Part shown: positions 17,312 to 26,112 of the stretch, piece after piece
How positions within the stretch are numbered: the stretch's first letter is position 1
Layout: the number at the start of each line of letters is the position of its first letter
From: Romboutsia_C sp015668195
GTDB lineage: Bacteria > Bacillota > Clostridia > Peptostreptococcales > Peptostreptococcaceae
NCBI RefSeq assembly: GCF_015668195.1
Contig: NZ_JADPFC010000001.1
Span: 62,001-126,000, forward strand
Reading direction: 5' to 3'
Length of the DNA: 64,000 nucleotides
Notes under the pieces: generated by a model
What the model saw: the letters and a program-made list of their open reading frames with translations, nothing else
Told to the model about the DNA's origin: nothing
Database searches by the model: none
Made by a program: the position numbers and the translations under genes

Positions 17312-17596
17312 ATGTTAGACTTATTTAAAGTTTTTTCAAATGAATCTAAAACTAGTAAATCAGTAGCAAAAGAAAGATTAAAGTTAGTTTTAGTGCATGA
17401 TAGAGCGGATTGTTCTCCAAAGCTTTTAGAGCTTATAAAGACAGATATACTTAAGGTAATAGCAAATTATGCTGAAATAGAAGAAGATGGTCTTGAAATT
17501 AAAATGTCTAAAACTAGAGGAGAAGATGATGATATGCCAGTATCTGCATTAATCGCTAATATACCTCTAAAGAATTTAAAAGATAGAAATATATAA
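17312..17596 (+). CDS. minE: Cell division topological specificity factor MinE
   Basis: A 94-residue protein with an N-terminal membrane and MinD-binding segment (MLDLFKVF, then ERLKLVLVHDRADCSP) and a C-terminal dimerisation domain. It stimulates MinD ATPase and drives pole-to-pole oscillation. The start is ATG 17312 after AAAGGGGGGAG; a longer frame from 17276 would overlap minD without a ribosome-binding site. Having MinE rather than only DivIVA is the clostridial arrangement. Confidence 0.95.
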   Translation: MLDLFKVFSNESKTSKSVAKERLKLVLVHDRADCSPKLLELIKTDILKVIANYAEIEEDGLEIKMSKTRGEDDDMPVSALIANIPLKNLKDRNI

Positions 17597-17601
17597 TAGA
17601 T

Positions 17602-17636
17602 TAAATGGGGGATTGTTAAGTCCCCCATATTTTAAT
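17602..17636 (+). terminator. Hairpin after minE
   Basis: The arms ATGGGGGA and TCCCCCAT surround a loop and are followed by ATTTTAATAT. The stem is strong but the T-tail is weak, so read-through into rodA is plausible. Confidence 0.65.
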
Positions 17637-17679
17637 ATACTAAATATAAGACAATAGACATGAGGAAGTTGGTGAAAAT

Positions 17680-18798
17680 ATGATTGAATACAAGTCAACC
17701 ATTAAGTTAATTAAACAATTAGACTGGAAGTTAATAGTTACAGTTTTAGCGATATTTGGATTTGGACTAGTCGTATTAAGTAGTGCAACTCATGCCCATA
17801 TGACGGGAAATTATGGACAGATATACAAACAAGGATTAGCTTTTGGCCTAGGTATGATTATGATCATTGGAATATTACTAATAGATTATAATTTCTTGGG
17901 AAAATACTATAAGGCTTTATATATAGTTAGTTTAATTTTATTAGCTATAGTATTGATACCAGTAATTGGTGCGTCAAGAGGAGGAGCTAGATCTTGGTTA
18001 AATTTAGGTCCTTTAGATTTTCAAACTTCAGAATTAGTTAAGTTTACATTTATATTAAGCTATGCAAAGATAGTAGAATCAAAAAAAGGTAAGCTTAATA
18101 ATTTAAAGGAAATAATACCTGTTGTAATGTATGCAGTTCCTTTTATAGGGTTATTATTTGCTCAACCAGATTTAGGAACGGCTATAGTTTTTAGCTGTAT
18201 AATAGGTGCTATGTTATTTACAGCAGGGCTTGATATGAAACTAATAAAAAGAGTTATAATAGGTGTTTTAGTGGCAGCACCACTTATGTATATGGTAATG
18301 GCACCGCATCAAAAAGAAAGAATAGATGCTTTCTTACATCCTGATGACCCAACTAAAAAAGGTAATTATCAGGTTATGCAGTCTATGATAGCAATAGGAT
18401 CAGGAGGAGTTACAGGGAAAGGTCTTTATAATGGGACACAAAGCCAAGAAGATTTCTTACCTGTTCAGGAAAGTGACTTCATATTTGCAGTTATAGGAGA
18501 AGAACTAGGAGCTATAGGTATGATATCTGTTGTAATTTTATATGCAATATTCTTGATAAGAATGCTTATTATAGCAAAAGAAGCCAAAGATTTTTATGGA
18601 ACCCTAATTGTAGTTGGGGTTATGGGTATGTTTGCATACCAGATAATACAAAATATAGGTATGACAGTAGCATTAATACCAGTTACAGGGGTAACATTAC
18701 CGTTTATAAGTTATGGAGGAAGTTCTCTTTTAACATCTCTAGCAAACTTAGGATTGGTACTAAATGTATGTATGAGAAGAAAGAAAATTAACTTTTAG
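17680..18798 (+). CDS. rodA: Rod shape-determining SEDS glycosyltransferase RodA
   Basis: A 372-residue SEDS-family membrane protein with about ten helices. Family motifs include SRGGARSWLNLGPLDFQTSE, QPDLGTAIV and, near the C-terminus, PVTGVTLPFISYGGSS. RodA polymerises lipid II into glycan strands with PBP2 as partner. Its position after mreBCD-PBP2-minCDE favours RodA over FtsW. ATG 17680 follows GGAAGTTGGTGA. Confidence 0.94.
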   Translation: MIEYKSTIKLIKQLDWKLIVTVLAIFGFGLVVLSSATHAHMTGNYGQIYKQGLAFGLGMIMIIGILLIDYNFLGKYYKALYIVSLILLAIVLIPVIGASRGGARSWLNLGPLDFQTSELVKFTFILSYAKIVESKKGKLNNLKEIIPVVMYAVPFIGLLFAQPDLGTAIVFSCIIGAMLFTAGLDMKLIKRVIIGVLVAAPLMYMVMAPHQKERIDAFLHPDDPTKKGNYQVMQSMIAIGSGGVTGKGLYNGTQSQEDFLPVQESDFIFAVIGEELGAIGMISVVILYAIFLIRMLIIAKEAKDFYGTLIVVGVMGMFAYQIIQNIGMTVALIPVTGVTLPFISYGGSSLLTSLANLGLVLNVCMRRKKINF

Positions 18799-18827
18799 AT
18801 AAAGTCAAAATATAAATGGGAGGGAAT

Positions 18828-19241
18828 ATGAATATAGCATTAATAGCACATGATGAAATGAAAAATACAATGGTAGGATTTTGTATAGGATATGAAGAAA
18901 TTCTTAAAAAGTATAAAGTGTATGCAACTGGAACAACTGGAAAGATAATAATGGATGCTACAGATATTAATATAACTAGATTAGCTTCAGGGCCTTTAGG
19001 AGGAGATCAGCAAATAGGATCATTAGTGGTTTCTCAAGATATAGATCTAGTGATCTTTCTAAGGGATCCTCTTACATCTCAAGCTCATGAGCCGGATATA
19101 CAGGCATTAATTAGACTATGCGATGTATATCATGTACCAGTGGCCACAAATTTAGCATCAGCAGAAATTTTCATAAAGGCTTTAGATAGGGGAGAGCTTT
19201 CTTGGAGAGAAGTTAGAAAAACTAAAAGCCAAAGAGTATAA
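18828..19241 (+). CDS. mgsA: Methylglyoxal synthase
   Basis: A 137-residue enzyme converting dihydroxyacetone phosphate to methylglyoxal and phosphate, a bypass of lower glycolysis. Family signatures are IALIAHDEMKNTM at the start, TGTTGKII, SGPLGGDQQIG (catalytic Asp) and FLRDPLTSQAHEPDIQALIR. The start is ATG 18828; the in-frame ATG 18816 overlaps the GGGAGGGAA site. It follows rodA by 29 bases, an arrangement found in other Clostridia. Confidence 0.96.
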   Translation: MNIALIAHDEMKNTMVGFCIGYEEILKKYKVYATGTTGKIIMDATDINITRLASGPLGGDQQIGSLVVSQDIDLVIFLRDPLTSQAHEPDIQALIRLCDVYHVPVATNLASAEIFIKALDRGELSWREVRKTKSQRV

Positions 19242-19274
19242 AAATAAGCACCTAATATTAGGTGCTTATTTTTA
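19239..19274 (+). terminator. Terminator after mgsA
   Basis: AAAAATAAGCACCTAA and TTAGGTGCTTATTTTT form a near-perfect hairpin with A- and T-rich flanks. It ends the rodA-mgsA unit. Confidence 0.88.
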
Positions 19275-19326
19275 TACTCTTTTAATATGAAGTAAGCTAT
19301 GAATTTAGTAATTTATTGTAAGTAAC

Positions 19327-19357
19327 TAAAAAAGTACCTCATATATGAGGTACTTTG
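19327..19357 (-). terminator. Terminator after fprA (minus strand)
   Basis: AAAGTACCTCATA and TATGAGGTACTTT form a perfect hairpin. On the minus strand it is followed by TTTTTT (complement of 19328-19333). Confidence 0.85.
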
Positions 19358-19365
19358 ATATATTA

Positions 19366-20559
19366 TTATTTAACTAATTTAGCAAATTCTTTACCGTAGT
19401 TAACACATTCTTGACAAGTTTCTTCTGAAGGGAAGAATTTCTTTTTCATAGTAGGAACTGGCATTTTGAAAGCCATAGATTTTAATAAGTTTTCAGCCAT
19501 AGTTATACCTTCTCCACTCCATCCATAAGAACCGAATACACCAGCTATTTTTCCTTGGTTAGCCATAGGGTCTATAGTAGAGAATAAATCCCACATAGGC
19601 TTAACCATAGTTCTATTTATAGTTGGAGAACCTAATAATATTACTTTAGACATAACCACTGCATCGTGCATTTCTTGTAAATTAAGTTCTTCTAAATCGT
19701 AAAGTTTAACTTCAGCACCTTCCTCAACTAATCCTTTTTCTATGTTTTTAGCCATTTCTAAGGTATTAGTGTAAGCTGATAAGTAGAATATTGCAACTTG
19801 ATTTTGGTTTGTAGTATTAACAACTTCAGTTGACCAATCTAAATATCTCTTAACTGCTGCCATTGGATCCTTAGTAAGCATAGGACCATGAGAAGTTAAT
19901 ATTGTATCAAAGTCTATTTTAAGTTCAACAACTTTATTTATAGCACTTAAAACATGTTTAGCGAATGGTTTAACTATGCAATCATAGTAGTGCTTAGCTG
20001 ATTTTAAGTAATCTTCACTTTCTACAGCATTAGGATCTACACTTGCAAAATGACATCCAAAAGCATCGCAAGTGAATAAAGTTTTATCTTCTTCAACATA
20101 AGTAAACATTGTATCAGCCCAATGTAAGAATGGAGCTGTTATGAACTTAAGATTTCTCTTACCTATATTTAAAGTTTCTCCATCTTTTATAACGTGACAC
20201 TTAAAAGGTCTATTTACTTGTTCAGCTAAGTAAGTTTTAGCAACAGCTGTACAGAAAACTTCTACATCAGGGTTTATATCTAATATATATTTTAAACAAC
20301 CAGCATGATCTGGTTCTGTATGATGTATAACTACATAATCTATATCTTTTATATCAGTAACTTCTGATACATTCTTTAAAAATTCATCCTTAAAGTTTGG
20401 CTTTACAGTATCAAATAATACAGTTTTTTCATCTTTTATAACATAACAGTTATAAGTAGTACCAAATTCTGTTTCCATTATAATATCAAATACTTTTAAA
20501 TCTTTATCTACAACACCTGTAAAGTAAATATCTTTTTTAACTTCAAATACATTACTCAT
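19366..20559 (-). CDS. fprA: Flavodiiron protein (A-type flavoprotein)
   Basis: A 397-residue enzyme that reduces O2 to water (or NO to N2O) to protect anaerobic metabolism. The N-terminal metallo-beta-lactamase-like domain carries the di-iron ligands HHTEPDHAG, then FLHWADTM, FTCDAFG and LTSHGPM. The flavodoxin domain begins near residue 250 with VAIFYLSAYTNT, GSPTINRTM and GVFGSYGWSGEG, which bind FMN. The start is ATG 20559, 7 bases after AGGAGG. It is a single-gene minus-strand unit. Electrons probably come from rubredoxin or an NADH:rubredoxin reductase encoded elsewhere. Confidence 0.94.
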   Translation of the reverse strand: MSNVFEVKKDIYFTGVVDKDLKVFDIIMETEFGTTYNCYVIKDEKTVLFDTVKPNFKDEFLKNVSEVTDIKDIDYVVIHHTEPDHAGCLKYILDINPDVEVFCTAVAKTYLAEQVNRPFKCHVIKDGETLNIGKRNLKFITAPFLHWADTMFTYVEEDKTLFTCDAFGCHFASVDPNAVESEDYLKSAKHYYDCIVKPFAKHVLSAINKVVELKIDFDTILTSHGPMLTKDPMAAVKRYLDWSTEVVNTTNQNQVAIFYLSAYTNTLEMAKNIEKGLVEEGAEVKLYDLEELNLQEMHDAVVMSKVILLGSPTINRTMVKPMWDLFSTIDPMANQGKIAGVFGSYGWSGEGITMAENLLKSMAFKMPVPTMKKKFFPSEETCQECVNYGKEFAKLVK

Positions 20560-20589
20560 TACAAATCCTCCTAAAAACATTATATAAAC

Positions 20590-20619
20590 ATTATACCCAT
20601 ATAAATTACATTAAAACAA
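20590..20619 (-). promoter_or_regulatory. Promoter of fprA
   Basis: On the minus strand, TTGTTT (20619-20614) and TATAAT (20595-20590) are separated by 18 bases, placing the start about 10 bases upstream of the AGGAGG site. The 338-base gap 20560-20897 otherwise holds AT-rich DNA and the divergent promoter below. Confidence 0.5.
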
Positions 20620-20820
20620 TTTAATTTTAAATTAAATGTAAAAAATAAATTAATTAGGTATTTTGACTAGTTATTTAATTGATAACTACTATTATTGTAA
20701 CAAAAAATAATTTTTATAAAAGGTATAAATTAGATTTTTTTATTAATTATAGAATATAGGCACAATATTTTAATATACTAATTTTAAAACTTAAAACTAT
20801 ATAAAATAATCAATAATATT

Positions 20821-20849
20821 TTGATAGATAATGTTATATCGTGTATAAT
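20821..20849 (+). promoter_or_regulatory. Promoter of the radical SAM operon
   Basis: TTGATA (20821-20826), a 17-base spacer and a perfect TATAAT (20844-20849) form a strong housekeeping promoter 48 bases upstream of the start codon. Confidence 0.8.
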
Positions 20850-20897
20850 AATACTTATGCTTATAAACAATAAACTTATTTGGAGGTTTTAACATAA

Positions 20898-22742
20898 ATG
20901 AATAAAGTAGACTTAAAAAGAATTTTAAAAAAAGTTGAAAAGCCTGCTAGATATCTTGGAAATGAAATAAATTCAATTCATAAAGATACAACTAATGAAA
21001 ATTTAGTAAGATATGCACATTGTTTTCCAGACTTATATGAAGTAGGAATGAGTCATTTAGGAAGTCATATATTATATGATGTTATAAATAAAGATGAAGA
21101 AGTATTCTGTGAAAGAGTATATGCGCCAGCTGTTGATATGGAAGCGATGATGAGAGAAAAAAATATACCATTATTTGCGTTAGAATCGAGAGAACCTATA
21201 ACAAACTTTGATTTTGTTACATTTACGCTTCAATATGAACTTTCTTACACTAATATATTAAATATGTTAGATTTAGCTAATATACCACTATTAAGAGAAG
21301 AAAGAAAGCTAGATGATCCATTTATATTAGTAGGTGGCCCATGTGCTTACAATCCAGAACCTTTAGCTGACTTTGTTGATATAGTAATATTAGGTGAGGG
21401 TGAAGAAGTAAATCCAGAAGTTATAAATGCTTATAAAGAATGGAAAAAAAATAAGACAACTAGAGAAGATTTTCTACAAAAGATATCTAAAATAGAAGGT
21501 GTTTATATACCAAGCTTCTATGATGTTTCATATAATGAAGACGGAACTGTTAAAGAAGTAGTACCAAATAAAGAAGGTGTACCTCAAAAACCAAGAAAAA
21601 GAATAATAAAAAATATGGAAGAAGTTCCATATCCAGAAAAATTAATAGTTCCTTTTATAGAAACTGTTCATAACAGAATAGTACTTGAACTGTTTAGAGG
21701 GTGTACAAGAGGATGTAGATTCTGCCAAGCAGGAATGATATATAGACCAATAAGAGAAAAAAGTGTAGCTAGGCTAAAAGAATTACTAGAAAAACTAGTT
21801 AAAAATACAGGATATGATGAAATATCATTATCATCTTTAAGTACTAGTGATTATAGTGAATTAGCTGAACTTACTGATTATTTAGTTGATGAATATACTC
21901 CTAAAAATATAGGAATATCTCTACCATCATTAAGACTTGATAACTTCTCTATGGAAATAGCAGAAAAAATACAACAAGTAAGAAAATCAGGACTTACATT
22001 TGCACCAGAAGCAGGAACTCAAAGATTAAGAGATGTTATAAACAAAGGTGTAAGTGAACAAGATTTAGAAAATGCAACTAGAAAAGCATTTGAAATGGGA
22101 TGGAATAGTGTTAAGTTATACTTCATGATAGGTCTTCCAACAGAAACTTATGATGATTTAGATGGAATAGCAAAACTTGCTTATGATGTTATAGATACTT
22201 ATAGAGATGTAAATGGAGGAAAATTAAGAAGAGCATTTGGTGTTACAGTAAGTACATCTACATTTGTTCCTAAGCCATTTACACCATTCCAATGGCATGG
22301 ACAAGATACAACTGAAACAGTTATAGAAAAGCAAAGACATTTAGTTAAAAAATTAAAAAATGGAAATATAAAATATAACTACCATGACTCGAAAACTAGT
22401 TTAATGGAAGCTGTTGTAGCTAGAGGAGATAGAAAAATAGGTAAAGTTATATACGATGCTTTCAAAATGGGTGCTAAATTTGATGGTTGGTCAGAGCACT
22501 TTAATTTAGATACTTGGAAAGAAGCCATGGCTAAAAATAATTTAGAAATAGCATTTTATGCTAATAGAGAAAGAGAATATGAAGAAGTATTCCCTTGGGA
22601 TCATATAGATGTTGGAGTTTCTAAGAAATTCTTAATTAGAGAAAATGAAAAAGCTAAACAAGACACAGTTACAGTAGATTGTAGACATAAATGTAATGGT
22701 TGTGGAATAAATGCACACGATATCGGAAGGGGGCTTTGTTAA
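20898..22742 (+). CDS. Radical SAM protein, TIGR03960 family
   Basis: A 614-residue radical SAM enzyme with an N-terminal B12-binding-like region (HCFPDLYEVGMSHLG) and the SAM-cluster motif CTRGCRFCQAGMIYRP near residue 275. GLPTETYDDLDG and FVPKPFTPFQW are further radical-SAM and TIGR03960 features, and there is a cysteine-rich C-terminus (CRHKCNGCGINAHD). The substrate is unknown. It overlaps the next gene (stop and start share bases in TAATG), and its usual partner TIGR03936 follows, suggesting one enzyme system. RBS TGGAGG lies about 11 bases from ATG, a little long. Confidence 0.9.
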   Translation: MNKVDLKRILKKVEKPARYLGNEINSIHKDTTNENLVRYAHCFPDLYEVGMSHLGSHILYDVINKDEEVFCERVYAPAVDMEAMMREKNIPLFALESREPITNFDFVTFTLQYELSYTNILNMLDLANIPLLREERKLDDPFILVGGPCAYNPEPLADFVDIVILGEGEEVNPEVINAYKEWKKNKTTREDFLQKISKIEGVYIPSFYDVSYNEDGTVKEVVPNKEGVPQKPRKRIIKNMEEVPYPEKLIVPFIETVHNRIVLELFRGCTRGCRFCQAGMIYRPIREKSVARLKELLEKLVKNTGYDEISLSSLSTSDYSELAELTDYLVDEYTPKNIGISLPSLRLDNFSMEIAEKIQQVRKSGLTFAPEAGTQRLRDVINKGVSEQDLENATRKAFEMGWNSVKLYFMIGLPTETYDDLDGIAKLAYDVIDTYRDVNGGKLRRAFGVTVSTSTFVPKPFTPFQWHGQDTTETVIEKQRHLVKKLKNGNIKYNYHDSKTSLMEAVVARGDRKIGKVIYDAFKMGAKFDGWSEHFNLDTWKEAMAKNNLEIAFYANREREYEEVFPWDHIDVGVSKKFLIRENEKAKQDTVTVDCRHKCNGCGINAHDIGRGLC

Positions 22743-23443
22743 TGGAAAATAAAATAATAAGAACTAAATTTAACAAAGAAGGAGATATGATATATATATC
22801 ACATCTTGATTTACAAAAACTTTTACAAAGAGCCTTTAGAAGAGCTGAAATAGATTTAGCACATTCTCAAGGATATAATCCCCATCCAAAAATAAGTTAT
22901 GGAAATGCTTTAGCTCTAGGTACAGAAAGTCAAGGAGAGTATGTAGACGTTGAAATAGAAGGTGATATAACTGTAGACGATTATTTATCTAGAATGAATG
23001 AGCAATTACCAGAAGGCATAAAATTTATACAAGCTGAGGAAATAACTAAACAAACTCCATCATTAGCATCTACTATAGAATATGGAGAATATGTATTTAC
23101 CATAGAAACAGAAAAAATATTAACTAAAGAGTTCGTAAAAAATCAAATATTAGATTTTATGGCTCAAGAAGAGATAATGATAACTAAGAGAAATAAAAAA
23201 GGTAAGTTAGTAGAGTCTAATATAAGACCTATGATAAAGTTATTTGATTTATTAGATGCACAAGATAATAAAATAATTTTAGAAGCGACAATATCAACAG
23301 GATCTAAAGCTAACTTAAATACTTCTATATTTATACCAAAAATATTAGAAATGTTAGAATTAGAAATGGACCCATTAGATGTAGATATATTAAGAAGAGA
23401 CTTATATGTAGTAAGAGATGGACAATTAGTAAGTCCTATGTAA
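22742..23443 (+). CDS. TIGR03936 family protein (DUF2344), radical SAM partner
   Basis: A 233-residue protein with MIYISHLDLQKLLQRAFRRA and the conserved HSQGYNPHPKISYGNALALG, which mark the family. Function is unknown; it is nearly always encoded beside or fused to the TIGR03960 radical SAM enzyme. ATG 22742 overlaps the preceding stop, indicating translational coupling. In Clostridia this pair is commonly followed by RNase E/G and rplU, as here. Confidence 0.9.
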   Translation: MENKIIRTKFNKEGDMIYISHLDLQKLLQRAFRRAEIDLAHSQGYNPHPKISYGNALALGTESQGEYVDVEIEGDITVDDYLSRMNEQLPEGIKFIQAEEITKQTPSLASTIEYGEYVFTIETEKILTKEFVKNQILDFMAQEEIMITKRNKKGKLVESNIRPMIKLFDLLDAQDNKIILEATISTGSKANLNTSIFIPKILEMLELEMDPLDVDILRRDLYVVRDGQLVSPM

Positions 23444-23471
23444 TAAAAGGTGGATTTATCCACCTTTTTTA
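23443..23471 (+). terminator. Terminator after TIGR03936
   Basis: The arms AAAAGGTGGA and TCCACCTTTT surround a 4-base loop and are followed by Ts. Confidence 0.85.
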
Positions 23472-23508
23472 GTAGTTAAAAAGATTATTGATTTATTAGG
23501 AGTGAAGT

Positions 23509-24912
23509 ATGAAGGATATAATAATAGAATCTCTTATATCATCTGAGAAAGTGGCTATACTTGAAGATAATAAATTAAGTGATATATATATAGAAGACAA
23601 TAAAAAGAATAAAAAAGTCTCTAATATATATAGAGGTATAGTAAAAAAAGTATTACCAGGAATAGAAGCATGCTTTGTAGATATAGGCTTTGATAGACTT
23701 GCATATCTTCAATTAAAAAAAGAAGACAATATAAAAACAGGGCAAGAAATAATGGTTCAGGTAAATAAAGAAGAGGTAGGAAATAAAGGAGCCAAATTAA
23801 ATCTTGAAATAAGTTTATCTGGAAGATATATAGTTTATATACCGTCAAATGATAGAATAACTATGTCTAACAAAATAACGGATGAAAAAGAAAGATTTAG
23901 ATTAAAAAAGTTAGCTAAATCAATTATTAAAGACAATATAGGAATAATTATAAGAACAGAAGCAGTAGGATGTAGTTTAGAAGATTTAAAAGAGGATATA
24001 GAAAATTTAAAAAGTCAGTATGAGGTAATTTTAAAAGAGTTTAAATTAGGAATAGGACCTAAATTACTTTATAAATCATTGGATTTTGCAAGTAAATACA
24101 TCAAGGATTATATAAGTGAAGATGTAGGTAAAATAGTTACAAATGATGAAAAAAAATATAACGAATTAAAAGAACTATTAAAATCTATAGATAAAAAATA
24201 TGTAGACAAAATTATATTAGAAAAAAATAAAGATGTATTTGATATATATAATGTAAATTCTCAAATACAAAAGTGTTTAAATAAAAAGGTATGGTTAAAT
24301 AGTGGTGGATACTTAATAATAGAAGAAACTGAAGCTTTAACAGTTATAGATGTAAACACAGGAAAAAATACAGGTAATATAAAATTAAGAGACACAATAT
24401 ACAAAACTAATTTAGAAGCAGCTATAGAAATAGCTAGACAAATAAAAATTAGAGATATATCTGGAATAATTATAGTTGATTTTATAGATATGGAAAAGGA
24501 AAGTCAAAAAAGAGAACTTATAAAGGTACTAGAGGCAGAATTAAACAAAGATAAAAGAAAATCTCAAGTGTTAGGTATGACAAGGTTAGGTCTAGTTGAG
24601 ATAGCAAGAAGAAGAGATAAAGACTCTATTTATAACTACTATTTAGATGATTGCAATTTATGTAATGGTGATTCAACTATAATATCTACGAAAGCTATAA
24701 TAGATAATATAGAAAAAGAAACTATGAGAATTAAAGAACATACATCATATAAGAATATAACAATTGAAATAAATAATAAAATATATGAGGATATAAGTAA
24801 AAATTTTAAGGATACAATTGCAAGTATAAGTGAAAAATATAGTATGAATCTAGAGTTGAAAGGTTTGCCTGAAATTAATATAGAAAAAATGAATATAATT
24901 TATAATAGTTAG
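23509..24912 (+). CDS. rng: Ribonuclease E/G family endoribonuclease
   Basis: A 467-residue RNase G-type enzyme. Residues about 35-115 form an S1 RNA-binding domain (YRGIVKKVLPGIEACFVDIG). The catalytic DNase I-like subdomain holds the Mg2+ ligands in TVIDVNTGKNTG and IIVDFIDME, and CNLCNGD supplies the zinc-link cysteines. It lacks the long C-terminal degradosome scaffold of E. coli RNase E. It processes or degrades mRNA and rRNA with 5'-monophosphate preference. It lies directly upstream of the L21 leader, which has its own promoter. Confidence 0.92.
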   Translation: MKDIIIESLISSEKVAILEDNKLSDIYIEDNKKNKKVSNIYRGIVKKVLPGIEACFVDIGFDRLAYLQLKKEDNIKTGQEIMVQVNKEEVGNKGAKLNLEISLSGRYIVYIPSNDRITMSNKITDEKERFRLKKLAKSIIKDNIGIIIRTEAVGCSLEDLKEDIENLKSQYEVILKEFKLGIGPKLLYKSLDFASKYIKDYISEDVGKIVTNDEKKYNELKELLKSIDKKYVDKIILEKNKDVFDIYNVNSQIQKCLNKKVWLNSGGYLIIEETEALTVIDVNTGKNTGNIKLRDTIYKTNLEAAIEIARQIKIRDISGIIIVDFIDMEKESQKRELIKVLEAELNKDKRKSQVLGMTRLGLVEIARRRDKDSIYNYYLDDCNLCNGDSTIISTKAIIDNIEKETMRIKEHTSYKNITIEINNKIYEDISKNFKDTIASISEKYSMNLELKGLPEINIEKMNIIYNS

Positions 24913-24941
24913 TTGACAAATGTATAATAAAGTAGTAATAT
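24913..24941 (+). promoter_or_regulatory. Promoter of the rplU operon
   Basis: A perfect -35 TTGACA (24913-24918), 17 bases and TAATAT (24936-24941). The -35 box starts right after the rng stop codon. Transcripts would begin near 24948, at the 5' edge of the L21 leader. Confidence 0.75.
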
Positions 24942-24947
24942 TAATAA

Positions 24948-25020
24948 ATGTAATGCCGCACAGAACAGGTTGAAAACTTCTTATGAAGTACCTGTATGGC
25001 GAGTTTTGAGACCGAGGAGG
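24948..25020 (+). ncRNA. Ribosomal protein L21 leader
   Basis: The short leader between this promoter and rplU forms a two-part stem: outer arms ACAGGT (24965-24970) and ACCTGT (24990-24995) enclose the inner hairpin ACTTC-TTAT-GAAGT. Position and size match the Firmicutes L21 leader, thought to mediate autogenous control of rplU-prp-rpmA by L21. The exact boundaries are estimated. Confidence 0.7.
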
Positions 25021-25028
25021 TGTATTTA

Positions 25029-25340
25029 ATGTACGCTATAGTTAAAACAGGTGGAAAGCAATATAAAGTTGCTGAAGGTGATGTATTATTCGTTGAAAAG
25101 TTAGAAGCTAACGAAGGTGATGTGGTTACTTTAAACGAAGTATTAGCTTGCACTAAAGACGGAGAGTTAGTAGTTGGAGCTCCAGTTGTTGAAGGTGCTT
25201 CTGTTCAAGCAAAAGTTGTTGAGCAAGGTAAAGCTAAGAAAGTTGTAGTTTACAAGTACAAAGCTAAGAAAGACTACAGAAGAAAGCAAGGACATCGTCA
25301 ACCATACACTAAGATAGTTGTTGAAAAAATAAACGCTTAA
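25029..25340 (+). CDS. rplU: 50S ribosomal protein L21
   Basis: A 103-residue protein starting MYAIVKTGGKQYKV, the diagnostic L21 N-terminus, with the conserved C-terminal RRKQGHRQPYTKI that contacts 23S rRNA. ATG 25029 follows GAGGAGG. First gene of the rplU-prp-rpmA operon. Confidence 0.98.
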   Translation: MYAIVKTGGKQYKVAEGDVLFVEKLEANEGDVVTLNEVLACTKDGELVVGAPVVEGASVQAKVVEQGKAKKVVVYKYKAKKDYRRKQGHRQPYTKIVVEKINA

Positions 25341-25353
25341 TTAGTGAATAGTA

Positions 25354-25671
25354 ATGATTAAAGTTAAATATTATTACAATGATGATTTCTTAATTAAAGG
25401 CTTTTGTCTAAAAGGTCATGCTGATTTCGCTGAAATAGGCTATGATATAGTATGTTCTGCAGTAACATCTAATGCAATTGCAGTCATAAATTCTTTAGAC
25501 AAGCTTGTTAAAGTTGAATTTGAAAAAGTAGTAGGTCAAGAAGGTCATATAGAATGTATCGTTAAAGATAAGTATCTAGGTGATTCTCAACTATTATTAA
25601 ATCATTTTCAATTAGCTATTGAAGGAATTAAAAGGGAATATCCCAAAAATATAAAAATCTTAAAAAAGTAG
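25354..25671 (+). CDS. prp: Ribosomal-processing cysteine protease Prp
   Basis: A 105-residue protease (formerly YsxB) that trims the N-terminus of ribosomal protein L27. The catalytic dyad is visible as GHADFAE (His near 22) and GYDIVCSAVTSNA (Cys near 34). It lies between rplU and rpmA, the usual arrangement in bacteria whose L27 carries a cleavable extension. Its ribosome-binding site is weak (TTAGTGAATAGTA), suggesting lower expression than its ribosomal-protein neighbours. Confidence 0.93.
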   Translation: MIKVKYYYNDDFLIKGFCLKGHADFAEIGYDIVCSAVTSNAIAVINSLDKLVKVEFEKVVGQEGHIECIVKDKYLGDSQLLLNHFQLAIEGIKREYPKNIKILKK

Positions 25672-25684
25672 GGGGTGACTCCAA

Positions 25685-25975
25685 ATGTTAAACATGAACT
25701 TACAGTTACTTGCATCTAAGAAAGGGGTAGGATCTTCTAAGAACGGTAGAGATTCTATATCTAAGAGATTAGGTGTTAAGAGATTTGACGGACAAGTAGT
25801 TACTGCTGGTAGTATAATAGTAAGACAAAGAGGAACTAAGATACATCCAGGAACTAACGTAGGTAAAGGTGGAGATGACACTTTATTTGCATTAGTTGAC
25901 GGTGCTGTTAAATTCGAAAGAAAAGATAAGAAGAGAAAGAAAGTAAGTGTATACCCAGTATCTATAGCTGAGTAA
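25685..25975 (+). CDS. rpmA: 50S ribosomal protein L27 with Prp-cleaved extension
   Basis: A 96-residue L27. The N-terminus MLNMNLQLLASKKG carries an extension before the mature start ASKKG or SKKG; in Staphylococcus the equivalent LNLQFF|ASKKG is cut by Prp. The mature N-terminus reaches the peptidyl-transferase centre, so processing is essential in that organism. The rest (GRDSISKRLGVKRFDGQ, RQRGTKIHPGTNVG) is canonical. AGGGGGTGA precedes ATG 25685. Confidence 0.97.
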   Translation: MLNMNLQLLASKKGVGSSKNGRDSISKRLGVKRFDGQVVTAGSIIVRQRGTKIHPGTNVGKGGDDTLFALVDGAVKFERKDKKRKKVSVYPVSIAE

Positions 25976-25979
25976 TACT

Positions 25980-26010
25980 TAAAAAAGGAGTGTTAATGCA
26001 CTCCTTTTTC
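25980..26010 (+). terminator. Terminator after rpmA
   Basis: The arms AAAAAAGGAGTG and CACTCCTTTTT surround a 6-base loop and finish with a T-rich tail. Confidence 0.87.
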
Positions 26011-26112
26011 TTGTAAATAGATATTTTACTGATTAAAGTCAGTTAAATCGGGAAAAATAATCAAAAAGACTTTAATTAAATTAATTTAAGGTCGATCAAG
26101 TAGGTGATTAAT

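Noticed and set aside
20620..20690. AT-rich palindromes (TTTAATTTTAAATTAAA region) between fprA and the radical SAM gene as an operator
   Set aside because: Such AT palindromes are expected often at this base composition, and they are not aligned with either promoter.
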